DNA of 64,000 nucleotides, from NCBI GenBank assembly GCA_027886185.1, contig WOAB01000598.1, forward strand, positions 1,798,001 through 1,862,000. Direction: 5' to 3'. Under the pieces are notes generated by a model that saw nothing but the letters and a program-made list of their open reading frames with translations, was not told where the DNA came from and searched no databases. The stretch comes from Rheum nobile (taxonomy: Eukaryota > Streptophyta > Magnoliopsida > Caryophyllales > Polygonaceae). Positions within the stretch are counted from its first letter, which is position 1. Each line of letters opens with the position of its first letter. This document shows positions 1 through 10,449 of this stretch, one piece after another. The translations under genes were made by a program, and so were the position numbers.

Positions 1-2391
1 CTTCGTCCTTTCATGAAAGACGGGATTGGCGGCAATATGCATGGCAGCTTGATTATCACAAAGCAGCTTCATAGGGCTAGAATGAGGCACGCCAAGAGAA
101 CGCATGAAAGCTTTGAGCCAAAGAAGTTCGCAGCAAGCGGCGGCCATGGCCCGGTATTCGGCCTCAGCAGAGGACCGTGACACTGTGGACTGCTTCTTGG
201 ATTTCCATGAGATAGGAGAGTTTCCAAGAGTGACAAAGTACCCCGTGATTGAGCGACGAGTAAGAGGACAAGCCGCCCAGTCAGAATCAAAACAAGCGAT
301 AAGCTGCAGCGAACTGGTTCGTGATAGAAGAATGCCTTGACCGGGGTGGCCCTTTAAGTAATGGAGGACACGAAGCGCTGCTTGCCAATGAGCTAGCTTC
401 GGTTGTTGCATAAATTGGGACAGGATGTGGACCGAATAGCATAAATCCGGGCGCGTGATTGTCAAATATATGAGGCGACCAATAAGCCTGCGGTACTTCT
501 CGGGGTCGGTAAAGTCGGGACCAGAGGCATGACCAAGATCATGATTTTGAGGCATGGGAAATGCAGCCGGCTTTGCTGCGAGAAGCCCTGCTTCAGACAA
601 AATTTCTAGTGCGTACTTCCTCTGAGAAACGAATAAACCATTCTGTCCATGGGCAATTTCAAGTCCCATAAAATATTTCAAACACCCCAGATCTTTCATA
701 TGGAAACATGAATGAAGGTAAGTCTTAAAGCGGGAGATATCATGAGGAGAATTGCCAGCAATGATAATGTCGTCGACATAAACCAAGACATGAATCGTGA
801 CAGTACCTCGAATGAAGGAGAACAAAGAATAATCAGCATGTGATTGTTGAAAATCGAAAGCCCGCAGCGAAGTGGCAAGTTTTGCAAACCAGTTGCGAGG
901 TGCTTGTCGAAGACCATATAAGGATTTCTGAAGTCGGCACACTTTCCCGGGAGACGAGGTGAATCCTGGTGGCAGCCGCATATAAACCTCTTCGTCCAGA
1001 TCGCCGTGGAGGAACGCATTATGCACGTCCATTTGATGAAGAGCCCATCCTTTGACAGCGGCAACAACGAGAAAAAGGCGAACATACGACATCTTTGCAA
1101 CAGGCGCAAACATTTCTGTGTAGTCAACACCTTCAATTTGATGGTTACCAAGTACCACTAATCGGGCTTTATAACGTTCAACTGAACCGTCGGAGTTATA
1201 CTTAATACGATACACCCATTTGCAACCAATTGGTGTCTTCCCAGGTGGCAAGTCAGTTAACTTCCAGGTCCCATTCTTTTCTAAGGCAGACAGCTCCTCA
1301 GACATGGCTATTCGCCACTTTTCATGTTGCACCACTTCAGAGTAATGCGTGGGTTCAAATTCAGCGGTCACAGCCGCCAAGAACTGAACATGAGACGATG
1401 AGAACTTGTCATAATTAACAAAGTTGGATAGAGAATAGAGTGGACCTGAGAGTGGTGCTGGTGCGGGTGCTGTGACGAGAGGGGTGGGACGAGTTGCGGA
1501 ATGACACACAAAATCCTGCAGTTTAGCCGGAAACTGACGTGATCGATCGCTGCGGCGGAGCTCTATCGGCTGTGTGACAGTAGGAGAAGCAGGAGACGAC
1601 GAGACGGAAGTGATGCTCGTGTCCACTGGTGGTGTGGTACTCCCCCTGTCAGTAGAAGGCAACGGACTGCCTGCGGTTGCCGAAGTTGGCGTAGGCGTAG
1701 CAGCTGGAAGATCCAAGGGTTGTTCGATGTGTTCGAAATAGTCAGTGTCATAGGATGTAGGTGCAGGAGATGGCGCTATGATAGGAGGCGTGAGAGATGG
1801 TCCATTGGCATAAGGAAACCGATCTTCAAAAAAACGAACATCACGAGAAAAGAAGAATTCTCGTTTGTCTAAATCATAGAGGCACCAAGCTTTCTTGCCA
1901 AAAGGATATCCAAGAAAAATGCAGCGATGCCCCCAAGATGCAAACTTGTCCTTGCTGCGAGGTATTTGGGAGGCATGGCACAAGCAACCAAATGTCCGGA
2001 GATGACTAAGATCAGGTGGCCTTCCAAAGAGAGACTCATAGGGAGTCTTGCCATCAAGAAGAGTAGTTGGTGTGTGGTTAATTAAGTAGACCGCAGCAAG
2101 AACACATTCTCCCCAAAATCTGATAGGAAGAGAGGCTTGAAAACGAAGGGCCCTGGCAACATTAAGAATGTGACGATGCTTCCGTTCAACACGCCCATTC
2201 TGTTGTGGAGTCCCAACACAGGAAGTCTCAAACACAATGCCTTGAGATGAGAAGAAGGACATGAGAGGACGGAATTCTATCCCGTTGTCACTACGAACCC
2301 GATGCACAACTTTAGAAAACTGTGTCTGGACAAAAGCGCATAAATTTTGAAGAAGACGTGTGACTTCAGTTTTGGAAGCCATCAAGTAGAC
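1..2391 (-). pseudogene. Copia pol: integrase C-part, reverse transcriptase, RNase H (5' cut by a stop, 3' cut by the window)
   Basis: This frame continues directly from the integrase after the TAG at 2392-2394 and appears open to the window edge; I read it in pieces rather than codon by codon. Recognisable parts are the integrase GTPQQNG-type segment near 2210, the fold C-terminus, a Pro/Ser/Thr-rich linker (about 1450-1800), the reverse transcriptase with a YVDD box whose last codon is at 772-774, and RNase H ending at the edge with CDNQAAMHIA. By Copia family knowledge these enzymes copy the element RNA into cDNA. The TAG sits where relatives have Trp in the DDYSRSTW segment, so it looks like a TGG-to-TAG change. 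Confidence 0.8.
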
Positions 2392-2394
2392 CTA

Positions 2395-3452
2395 GGTGGA
2401 CCTTGAGTAGTCATCCACAATGGTTAAAAAATAACTAGCACCACAACTAGTAGTAACACTATAAGGACCCCATACATCGCAATGAATTAATTCAAATAAC
2501 TCACCAACTTTATTAAAACTGGGAACAAAATTATCACTAGTTTGCTTAGAACGAGAACAAACTAAACATGGTATAGCTAACAAATTTGTATCGACAGAGA
2601 CTATGCTGGACAAATGCTTTAAAACAGAAAAAGACGGGTGACCCAATCATTGATGCCAGAGACGAAGACAAAGTAGCACTGCAGATAGACGTTGGAGCAA
2701 TAGCTGGATATAGCCAGTAGACACCACCCCTCTCTTCACCCGCGCCAATCACCATCCTCGTACTGCGGTCCTGGATCACACAAAGCTTATCAGATAAATT
2801 GACAATGGATTTCAGATCCTTATTTAATTTGGAAAACGAAATAAGATTGCAATGTAATTTAGGAACAAAGAGCACTGGGGAGATTGTGAGATGGTCTCCA
2901 ACAACAGCGGTGCCAACTTGATGGGCAGTAGCATGGTTTCCATCAGGCAGAATAACAGATGACGTAGGAACGCCACGCAGGTCGGTCAAAAAAATCTAGA
3001 TTGCCCGTCATATGAAACGAGGCACTGGTATCCAGAATCCACTGAATTTTATGCTTACCCATTAGCTTATCATTGCCATTGGAGGAGTTGAAAGTTTTCC
3101 ACATATGAAAGACTTGAGACCACTGCTGGTTGGTGAGACTTGGAACAAAAGCCTCTCGGTCCTGTGTTGAAAGTTGGGTCCCGGCAGACTGTGAAGGCAC
3201 TCCTTGTGCTGCGTTTGCAACCGCAGTGGAGCTGGATGCAGACGATGATGAACCAGCCCCTCATCCTCTCCCACGTCCTCTTCCTCGACCATAGCCTTCT
3301 GGGAAGCCAATGATCCGGTAGCAAGACGTGATCTCGTGGCCTGGTTTCCAACAATGTGAGCAGACGGGCTTGTTAGTTGAGGCGTCTGACTTTGCAGGAG
3401 GAGACGGCCCTGAAGATGCGCCTTTCTGAACTGAAAAGGCAGCAGCTTCAGA
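2395..3452 (-). pseudogene. Copia gag end, protease and integrase N-terminus, broken frame
   Basis: The segment contains a CCHC knuckle (CSHCWKPGHEITSC), a Gly/Arg and Ser stretch, the protease site ILDTSASFHMTG, the pre-integrase region, an HHCC zinc domain (LWHQ, LGHPS, CLVC) and the start of the integrase core (HCDVWGPY). The protease triad reads DTSAS where Copia relatives have DTGAS or DSGAS, so the catalytic Gly position is changed. Lesions are TGA at 3261-3263, a frameshift at the A7 run 2988-2994, a second frame change near 2640-2700 and TGA at 2647-2649. The stops fit CGA-to-TGA changes. Confidence 0.75.
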
Positions 3453-4181
3453 TCACACTTCCTTCCCTTTGGTAAGACTGTGATGTCGCTCTTCTTGAAC
3501 AATAAGAGCATAAGCACGGTTGATGGACGGGAGGGGATCTTGAGCGATGATATTAGAACGAATGTGACCATATAAATCACCATTAAGACCCATAAGAAAC
3601 TGACTTAGGTGTTCCTCTTCTCGCTCGATATTGAGTTCAGCAACCCAAGTGCACTTGCAGCCTGCACAAGAACAGGAACGAGGTCGGAGATAATTGCCTA
3701 ACTCGTCCCAAAGTAATTTGAGACGCCCAAAGTAAGCAGCCATGCTATCTCCGCCTTGATCGCAACGAGCAATTTCAGTGCGTAGTTGGTGGATCCTCGG
3801 AGCATTGCCAATGGAGAACCGCTGAATCAAGTCATCCCACAAGTCTTCGACAGACTCAGAATATGTGACAGTAGAGCGAAGAGAGGGCTCGATCGATTGA
3901 AGCACCCATGCAACAAGCATGGAATTCACGCTAGTCCAGTCTTCAACATCAGGCGAACCATCAGCTGGTCGCAAGATTGTCCCTTCAAGGAATTTGATCT
4001 TCCGTTTGGCACGAAAGGCAGTTTTGAGTGCCTTCTGCCATTCGGAAAAATTGTCCCCTTTGAATATCACAGAACTATTATTCATTCCGGGATTATCCGA
4101 GGGATGTAAATAGTATGGAGATGTCGGATGTGACGCATCCTTCTTCGGAATAGGATCGCCTTCTCCCATGGTTACGGACAC
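3453..4181 (-). pseudogene. Copia gag, N-terminal part (stopped early)
   Basis: A 242-codon reading frame with the plant Copia gag fold: the FKGDNFSEWQKAL segment near residue 40, then DLWDDLIQRFS and LSQFLMGLNGDLYGHIRS. It would form the virus-like particle. The frame ends at TGA 3453-3455 after TKGKEV and then continues in the same frame towards the zinc knuckle, so this is a nonsense mutation rather than a natural end. The first ATG (4181) is about 65 bp downstream of the primer site, as expected for gag. Confidence 0.8.
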
Positions 4182-4246
4182 AGCATAAACTGAATTTCGT
4201 CGGTGTTAGGAGGACGATTGGAAATTTTGAGGAACTGTGTTTGTTT

Positions 4247-4258
4247 GCTCTGATACCA
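4247..4258 (-). promoter_or_regulatory. Primer-binding site, initiator tRNA-Met type
   Basis: On the minus strand the site reads TGGTATCAGAGC, the usual plant Copia primer site, directly next to the LTR end. It fixes the element orientation and the LTR border. Confidence 0.85.
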
Positions 4259-4475
4259 TGAACAAAACGAAGGAGGAAATTTTGGGAAGATATTCCTCTG
4301 TCTATTATTTACCTCAACCCTCAATATATATACTTACAAGGTGCTTGCCTCGCAAGATAAGCTAGAAAGATAAGATAGAAAAGATAAAGATATGATCTAA
4401 TCTAAAACTAAACAAGATAACAACTTAACTAAAAGATATAATATGGTAAATCACAATAATCACAAACTTGATTCA
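4259..4475 (-). repeat. Copia 5' LTR (outer border uncertain)
   Basis: The inner border is set by the primer site. Read on the minus strand the LTR ends in CA at 4259 and contains a TATA-like TATATATTGAG near 4322-4336. The outer border is a guess at the TGTGAATC stretch near 4475, because the partner LTR is outside the window and no target duplication can be checked. Confidence 0.45.
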
Positions 4476-5616
4476 CAAATGCAAAAATGGTCCTTGGGTG
4501 AAAAGCAAGATACCATCACAGATATTTGATACGGGGTTTTCGGGTTGTCTTATGCCACTTTACCAGTTGCCACTACTTTCAATTGATCCACTTCCTCTGA
4601 CAATTAGCATGGTTGTCTTGAGAAATTGTTGTGTATTTGGTTGGTAGTGTGTCCATTTCTGAAAGGGAAATATCACAAAAGAGGGAAATATTGAGAAATA
4701 TATAAGTTTGACTAAAAGGAGAGTCAATCCCTATTCTAGTGTCATTATCCATATACACATCTTATACACATAAGTACAAATTAGAACATGTGATAGAGGC
4801 ACGTTTTTTTTTCTTCTATATTCTTATTACGCCATTTAATTTCATCTTTCAAAGCATGACAACAACCACAGAGCAACCAAATTACTATGCTAATGAAGTT
4901 CCAAACTTAAGTCGACATTCAAAATGTAGTGAAATTGAGTCAGTTAGTTGTTGCGCTAGGCAATAAATCACCAAAAATTTAGAATTGACATGTTGAGGCT
5001 TCATGCTTGTTTCTTTTTTCACATTTGCTTATGGATCCCATTTTTCTACCAATCATTGCTCCTAGAAGCTACACTTTGCTGTGCTATATATTTCTTTTTC
5101 ATGTATCCTTATGACTCGTAAATCTTGTACTACTGCGAGCAAAACTGATAGGAAAGGACTACATGTGTATAACAAACCCTCAGTTGTGCTGTGTTTATTC
5201 TATTACTTCCGATATTTTTATTGTTGTCAAAACATAATGGATAAGAGTTGTCAAATTTAGGATTAAAGAAAATATAGAGAATTGAAGAAAAGAGAGTGAT
5301 TTTGTCATTATTGAATATATATACCTTGAAAAGGACACTTTTAATTATGTATATTGTTCTCATGTGCATCCTTGAATACACGACTCTTTCTCTTCTAGCC
5401 TTTTCCACTACTTTATGTGCCGGTCAAATAAAACTAGAGTGTATATTGTTCATTTATTTGTACTATTGTTTTTTGATATAATGATACCTTTTTTCAGTTT
5501 AGCTTCCTAGAAATTACTGTAAATTTAGAGAATTTAGGTATTTTTGCACTCTACTTGGGTTCTTTTGCACTTTCTTTCAGTTAAGCTTCCTAGAAAGTAT
5601 CTTCTACTTGCATAAA
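4476..5616. other. AT-rich spacer, nothing recognised
   Basis: I see no coding region, repeat border or RNA gene here. A short repeated phrase, GCTTCCTAGAAA, occurs twice (about 5501 and 5586). The TSD-like ATAAA of the next element is at 5612-5616. Confidence 0.6.
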
Positions 5617-6361
5617 TGACGTGCTGTCATTCGTAGCTGTCAAATATAAAACCTCATAAATAAACTAATATAGTCAATAAGTAAGGGTCGATCCCACATG
5701 AAATGAGCGAAACTAATGATGGTTGCATGCAAGTCACTAAAAGGGGGGTTTGTAAGTTGGTTGGTCACAATCAAATCAAACACAGCAAAGTAGATGAATG
5801 AAGTATCAAAGAGAGAAAACACTTAGCCAAGTAATGTCCACATAAGTCATCCAACGGTTGTTCCTTGATTATGTCCTATCTTCCTATTCGATTATTCCTG
5901 TCCTGATCTTGGGTAGATTCAAAGATCAATCAAACCTAAGAACCCTTACCAATGAATAACCCTAGCACCACTAGTGATTCAATCCAAAGGCAGCAATGCA
6001 TATAAGAATTAACCAGGATACACATAACACCTCAACCAGAAGCATTCAACATGTAATCAATTCTCTACATAGATAAATTCCACAGTGGCAGATATAATCT
6101 ATGCTCGCTACTCGAACTAGAGCGTTAGCCCAACAGTTCCCTAGTATTAGCAATATGAATGAAAGCAATAAACCTAGGTGATCAATCTAGATAAACCAAC
6201 AAATATCCAAGAAGAATTTGCGCAAGAGAAAAGATATAACTCAATAGGATAAGATAGATAGGAACAAAACCTCACAACCAGATGAATAAACTTATGCTTC
6301 CATTACCGGACTAAGCAAAAGAGGCTTAGCTCCTCATAAACATGATGAACTTCAAAAGTAT
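5617..6361 (-). repeat. T1 left (3') LTR, U3 deleted
   Basis: This matches 10572-11324 nearly base for base, then diverges abruptly after AAAAGTAT at 6361. The part equivalent to 11325-11893 (U3, TATA box and GC palindromes) is missing and the sequence goes straight into the ORF-1-like gene. A G-run is 6 long here and 15 long in the other LTR. Confidence 0.85.
5685..5695. other. T-arm-like box in the T1 left LTR
   Basis: GGGTCGATCCC lies 68 bp inside the LTR border. The same 11 bases occur at the equivalent point in the other T1 LTR (10640-10650) and in both T2 LTRs (55363-55373, 59993-60003). It resembles a tRNA T-arm/B-box core (GGTTCGANTCC). Confidence 0.6.
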
Positions 6362-7162
6362 CATGCGGTGTATGTTGCCGGCCAGGGAGAGCCAGGTGTA
6401 CTCTCCATCGCGGGCCTCCAGCAGATGGGACCTCCGCATGAGCCTGATATTGTATGTGTAGCTCTCGTCGGGGAATTCCCAATGGTCCGTGAGGATCTCG
6501 TACTGTCGGGCGATAAGCGTCACCATGCCTCCCATGGAGATCTTGCCGCCCTTCTTCTCTCTTAGTCGTAGGCAGCTGGAGAGAAACAGCTCGACCCAGT
6601 CAGGGATGGTGTGGCTATCTGGTGTCAAACACCAGAGCACTGTAAGGTCCTGCCTGGAGACCGTGTTCACCTCCCCCTGTCCCAGGAAGGTCATGGCTAG
6701 CACCTTGTGCGCCAGCCTCAAACAGGGGTGCGTCAGCTTGTAGTTGTACTCGCCGACGCTGGGGTTGATCACATCCCGGGTCGCACCTTGCCAGAAGAAC
6801 TCTGGCAAGGTGCCTACAGCTTCCCAATCCTCGGTGGGCTCCTCAGTAAAGCCAAAAAGGTCCCGCAGACCTTGGTAGGACATCCTTCTTTGCCGCCCTA
6901 ACAGGTTGAACGTGATCCCGTCGTCGTGGCGTTCCAGCGTGGCCAGGAACTCTAGGGTCAGTTCGTCGAATGTCGGGGCGGACAAGTCAATGAAGTTACC
7001 GAGCCCTCCGTGGCTCAGCAACTGATGAGTGCAGTCCTCCAAACCGAGTTGTGTCAGCGTCGGTCGATCGTAGAATTTCGTCTGGACGATCTTCCGCTGG
7101 CTGAACGTATCGAAATAGCGCCGATGCCTCGGGCTCCTCATGTTGGCTACGAAAGCAGACAT
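6326..7162 (-). CDS. ATHILA ORF-1-like protein
   Basis: A 278-codon open frame starting in a good plant context (CCACCATGTC). The first half has the pattern typical of plant ATHILA ORF-1 proteins: an Arg-rich N-terminus, FSQRKIVQTKFYDRPTL, then LGNFIDLSAPTFDELTLEFLATL and a conserved middle with PDWVELFLSSCLRLREKKGG. I see no signal peptide or membrane segment. The molecular role of this family is not established. The last 10 to 12 residues are read from the LTR across a deletion junction near 6361, so the native C-terminus is lost. An acceptor-like TCTAG just upstream (about 7178-7182) could allow expression from a spliced RNA, which is inference. Confidence 0.7.
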   Translation of the reverse strand: MSAFVANMRSPRHRRYFDTFSQRKIVQTKFYDRPTLTQLGLEDCTHQLLSHGGLGNFIDLSAPTFDELTLEFLATLERHDDGITFNLLGRQRRMSYQGLRDLFGFTEEPTEDWEAVGTLPEFFWQGATRDVINPSVGEYNYKLTHPCLRLAHKVLAMTFLGQGEVNTVSRQDLTVLWCLTPDSHTIPDWVELFLSSCLRLREKKGGKISMGGMVTLIARQYEILTDHWEFPDESYTYNIRLMRRSHLLEARDGEYTWLSLAGNIHRMILLKFIMFMRS

Positions 7163-7989
7163 GGTGGGAATAAGGAGCTAGAAGCACGAAAGGAATACCG
7201 GAGGGGCCCGCGATCGCGGGGTGTGGGCCGCGGTCGCGGTTTATGCTCGAATGAAGTCCTTTGGAGAAGAAGGGCCGCGATCGCGGTGCTTGACAGCGGC
7301 GATCGCGGTTTCTGGGCTGCAGAAAACTTCAAATAAAAATGGCTCCGGTGGTCCTCGGTGGCGCTACGGTGGTCGCGGGGGCTTCAGGCGATGATCCGGC
7401 GATCGCGGCTCGTGAGGCAATGAGAAATCCGAGGCAAAAATGGAGATCTCACCCAAACGACGTCGCGGTGGCGGGACGATGGTTGCGGGGCTGCAGGGTG
7501 TCATCGCGGTGGTCGGAGTCGGAGATCCGAGTGTTTGGAGAGTGAGAGCATGTGGTGGAGGTGTTGTAAAATGCCTCCGTCACGCCTCACTCTTATAGGC
7601 TCGGCGACGAGATACCGCGATCGTGGGGTTAATGCCCTACAGCGTAACAGTCGGTGCGAGTTACGAGGGTTTGACTGCCTCGGAAAATGCGCCGGAGATA
7701 AATTCTGTGGGCCAAATTTTTTTTATTTTTTTTGTAGAACTAAACTCCGTGGAACACCGTGGTGGAACCGCGATCGCGGGTTGCTGGGGTCGGGGCTCCG
7801 CTGCAAAGTTAGTTCTAGTGGCCCACAGAAGAAAGAAAAATAAAATAACAGCTAATGCAACAAAATTAAAAACAGTAACAAATCCTAACGAAAACAAAAG
7901 ACAAAGATGAGTTCAGCAATTCATACCTCGGGTTGCCTCCCGAGCAGCGCCATAGTTATCGTCGCGGCACGACGTCCTGCTGTACCTTC
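7163..7989. repeat. T1 GC-rich spacer with CCGCGATCGCGG palindromes
   Basis: The spacer between protease and ORF-1 carries the 12-bp palindrome or one-base variants at 7208-7219, 7228-7239, 7275-7286, about 7297-7308, about 7397-7408, about 7614-7625 and 7768-7779. The first two pairs are 20 and 22 bp apart. Small open frames across it are byproducts of GC richness. A conserved donor-like site lies at 7922-7940. Confidence 0.8.
7922..7940 (-). promoter_or_regulatory. Candidate 5' splice site conserved between T1 and T2
   Basis: On the minus strand it reads GGAGGCAACCCGAG then GTATGA. T2 has the same phrase followed by GTATGT at 58286-58304. A strong plant donor (CGAG/GTATG) conserved in two otherwise diverged elements suggests an intron downstream of the protease region. 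Introns at that place are known in Ogre-type Tat elements. Confidence 0.45.
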
Positions 7990-8967
7990 TCAACCTGGGT
8001 TGCCTCCTGCAATCGTACTCTGCACTCTTGAATCTGGGGGATGCTCCTGAATGAACACCAGCCTGTGCTCTACCTTCCTCTGGTCAAATTCCATGCTTAT
8101 CGTACCTATGCCCACGTCGATCTTTGTGTTGGAGGTCTTCATGAAAGGCCTCCCTAGCATTACTCGTCCTCCTTGTTTCCCTGTGTTCATGATGAAGAAG
8201 TCTGCAGGGAAGACGAGGGTGTCGACGCTCACCAAAACGTCCTTCACAACGCCCTCTGGAATGATGACGGAGTTGTCAGCCAGTTGGATGACAATTTCCG
8301 TGCTTTCTAGTGGTCCGACATTGAGGGTGTTGTAGACGGACATCGGTAGGACATTGATTGAGGCCCCCAAATCCAGCAATGTCTCGCTGAACTCGGTTTC
8401 CCCAATCTTGCAGGGCACGCTAAACATCACGGGATCTTCACACTTTTTCGGGATCTTCTTTTGCATCACAGCCGAGACATCCTTCTTGACTGTCTCCTCT
8501 TTCTTCGACCGCTCCTTTTGCTTCTTCTTGAGCTTGCATAGCTCCCTCAAGAAGTTTGCAAAGCGAGGCATCGTTTTGCTCAATTGGGGAGTCACCTTGT
8601 AGTTCCTGAATGTCTCGTACATTCCCTTCAGTCCCTCAATGGGTTCGTCATCTTCTAGCGCAGCAGGGAATGGCACTGGGATGTCAAAATATCCCTCTGG
8701 GTAGACATACCGTGTCATAAATGTAAGTGGAGACGACCCATTTTCCGAAGTTTGATCGCGATTTTCATCCCGCGATCGCGGTTCATGCATTGGGGCCCCG
8801 CAGTCGTGGCTATCCTGCCCGCAATCGTGCTTAATCGGCGCATCTTGCCCATTCTCTTGCTCAACAGACCCGCGATCGCGGAAAATTGTCCGCGGTCGCG
8901 GTTCGTCCTCGTACTTCTCGGCTGGTGGTTTTTCTTCTTCATGCTCCCATCTGGGCCTTGACGTCAT
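7990..8967 (-). CDS. T1 aspartic protease (pro) region of the gag-pro frame
   Basis: 325 codons in the same frame as gag and separated from it by one TAG (9058-9060). The protease core is ETLLDLGASINVLPMSVY near residue 200, followed by GRVMLGRPFMKTSNTKID, as in Tat/Athila proteases (DLGAS active site). It would cut the gag-pol precursor. The first 60 codons are rich in Arg-Asp-Arg-Gly and Pro-Arg because they are translated from GC palindromes at 8770-8781, 8870-8881 and 8890-8901. No reverse transcriptase follows. Confidence 0.8.
   Translation of the reverse strand: MTSRPRWEHEEEKPPAEKYEDEPRPRTIFRDRGSVEQENGQDAPIKHDCGQDSHDCGAPMHEPRSRDENRDQTSENGSSPLTFMTRYVYPEGYFDIPVPFPAALEDDEPIEGLKGMYETFRNYKVTPQLSKTMPRFANFLRELCKLKKKQKERSKKEETVKKDVSAVMQKKIPKKCEDPVMFSVPCKIGETEFSETLLDLGASINVLPMSVYNTLNVGPLESTEIVIQLADNSVIIPEGVVKDVLVSVDTLVFPADFFIMNTGKQGGRVMLGRPFMKTSNTKIDVGIGTISMEFDQRKVEHRLVFIQEHPPDSRVQSTIAGGNPG
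8753..8901. repeat. GC palindromes inside the T1 gag-pro frame
   Basis: CCGCGATCGCGG occurs at 8770-8781 and 8870-8881, and CCGCGGTCGCGG at 8890-8901 (20 bp from its neighbour). Decayed copies with CG-to-TG or CG-to-CA changes lie at about 8801-8830. The two copies 20 bp apart are translated in different frames. Confidence 0.8.
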
Positions 8968-9057
8968 GGAGTTGACGTTTTGCCTTGGGTTTATCTCAGT
9001 TTGAGATGGGAGTGCTCGTGACTCTCTAGCTTTAAGCTTGCTAACCGCTTGGGAGAT

Positions 9058-10449
9058 CTACCCCACCTGCTTCTCTAAGTTCTGTATGCTGGACTTGGTC
9101 TCGTGTTGAAACTGAACCATGTTTTGCTGCATGGTTCCCACGGTCTGCGTCAGCGTAGTCATATGCTGTGCCAGTGTGTTGACCTGGTCCTCAAGATTGG
9201 TGGTGCGGGGAGCTCCCTGCCATTGCGGTCTTTGATCTGTTTGGCCTTTGAACTGCTGGCCTCTTTGAAACTGCCTCTGGGGGTACTGCTGTTGCTGCTG
9301 GTATTGCTGAGGGGGTCTTGGTCGGAACTCAGGGGGGTTCTCCACGTTCTGCGTGTTCCCGTACCTTAAATTCGGGTGATCTCTCCACCCGAGATTGTAG
9401 GTACTGGAATAGGGGTCGTACCGTGGTCTTTGTTGGTACCCCCCAACAACGTTGACTTGCCCAGTGGACTCCTCGTGGAGTGTAGGACATGCGTCAGTTG
9501 TATGCGAAGTAGCATAGCAAAATTCGCACTCCTTGACCCTCTGCGGTCCTTCCTTCCTCATCAAAACCTTGATCATCTCCTTCATTTCGCTCATGTCTTT
9601 CACCATAGATGGGGGAGCATGATCACTTATAGTGGCTTTCACTGCCTGGGCGCTCGCCCTCTTACTGAATTGCCTTGAGCCTTCCGACAACTCGCTGAAT
9701 ATCTCAATTGCTCCGGCATGTGTCTTGTTCAGTATGTTGCCTCCACATGCCGCATTCACCATTCGTCGCTCTTCATCCAGCAATCCCCCATATAGGTATA
9801 AGACCAAATCTTGGTCTGAATACCCGTGGTAAGGACAGCTGGAGCACAACCTCTTGAAACGCTCATAGTACTCGTAGAGCGTCTCCGTCCCATGCTGCTC
9901 TATGTTGCTCAGGTTGCGCTTGAGACTGTTCAGCTTTGTTGCTGGAAAGTACTTCTCCAGAAACGCCTTCTTCATCTTTCCCCAGGTATTGATGCTACCT
10001 GGGGTGAGGTAGTAAAACCATTCGTTGGCTGAATCCTTAAGCGAGAAAGGAAAAACCCTCAACTTGATTTGGTCCTCCGTTACGTTGCGTGGCTTCATGG
10101 AGGTACACACGGCGTGAAACTCCGAGAGATGCTTGTTTGGGTCCTCTCCACTTAGCCCATGGAACTGGGGCAAAAGATGGATAAGCCTAGACTTGAGCTC
10201 AAAGTTCACTCCCGCTGGGAGCTCAGGGAACTCTACGGCCAGTGGCTGCTGCTCCAAGTTAGGAGCAGTCAGCTGCCTCAACGTGGGTGGATTGTCAGCC
10301 ATCACTTCTTCTTCGTCGATCTCTTCCTGCAGTATCGCTCTAGGTGGATCGGCCAAAATCGCTGCTGCCCTCCGATTCTCCCTCAATGTCCGCTCAATCT
10401 CTGAATCAATAGCTAAAGGTGGAGAGTCAGCAGTACGGGTGTGGACCAT
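9058..10449 (-). CDS. T1 gag
   Basis: I prefer the ATG at 10449 (MVHTRTADSPP) over the upstream ATG at 10482, because it is the position shared with T2. The product of about 463 residues has the Gypsy gag core (FHGLSGEDPNKHLSEFHAVC, then AFLEKYFPATK and LYEYYERFKRLCSSCP), a CCHC knuckle (CEFCYATSHTTDAC), a Gln-rich stretch and a C-terminal coiled-coil-like segment. It would assemble the particle. The frame ends in TAG 9058-9060 after NLEKQVG and continues open into the protease, so the stop is either a C-to-T mutation or a readthrough signal. Confidence 0.85.
   Translation of the reverse strand: MVHTRTADSPPLAIDSEIERTLRENRRAAAILADPPRAILQEEIDEEEVMADNPPTLRQLTAPNLEQQPLAVEFPELPAGVNFELKSRLIHLLPQFHGLSGEDPNKHLSEFHAVCTSMKPRNVTEDQIKLRVFPFSLKDSANEWFYYLTPGSINTWGKMKKAFLEKYFPATKLNSLKRNLSNIEQHGTETLYEYYERFKRLCSSCPYHGYSDQDLVLYLYGGLLDEERRMVNAACGGNILNKTHAGAIEIFSELSEGSRQFSKRASAQAVKATISDHAPPSMVKDMSEMKEMIKVLMRKEGPQRVKECEFCYATSHTTDACPTLHEESTGQVNVVGGYQQRPRYDPYSSTYNLGWRDHPNLRYGNTQNVENPPEFRPRPPQQYQQQQQYPQRQFQRGQQFKGQTDQRPQWQGAPRTTNLEDQVNTLAQHMTTLTQTVGTMQQNMVQFQHETKSSIQNLEKQVG

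Larger units (their letters stand above)
1..4475 (-). mobile_element. Copia LTR retrotransposon, decayed, truncated by the window edge
   Basis: A minus-strand Ty1/Copia element. Reading leftwards from 4475 it shows a 5' LTR, an initiator-Met-type primer site, gag, zinc knuckle, protease, integrase, reverse transcriptase and the start of RNase H, which runs off position 1, so the 3' LTR is outside the window. The coding region carries four in-frame stops (3453-3455, 3261-3263, 2647-2649, 2392-2394) and two frame changes (an A7 run at 2988-2994, and one near 2640-2700). The reverse transcriptase half still reads open. The element is not autonomous as it stands. Confidence 0.9.

Noticed and set aside
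8051..8602. Open frames on the plus strand opposite T1 protease and gag (also 9103-10456)
   Set aside because: They mirror the real minus-strand coding region and have no family motifs.
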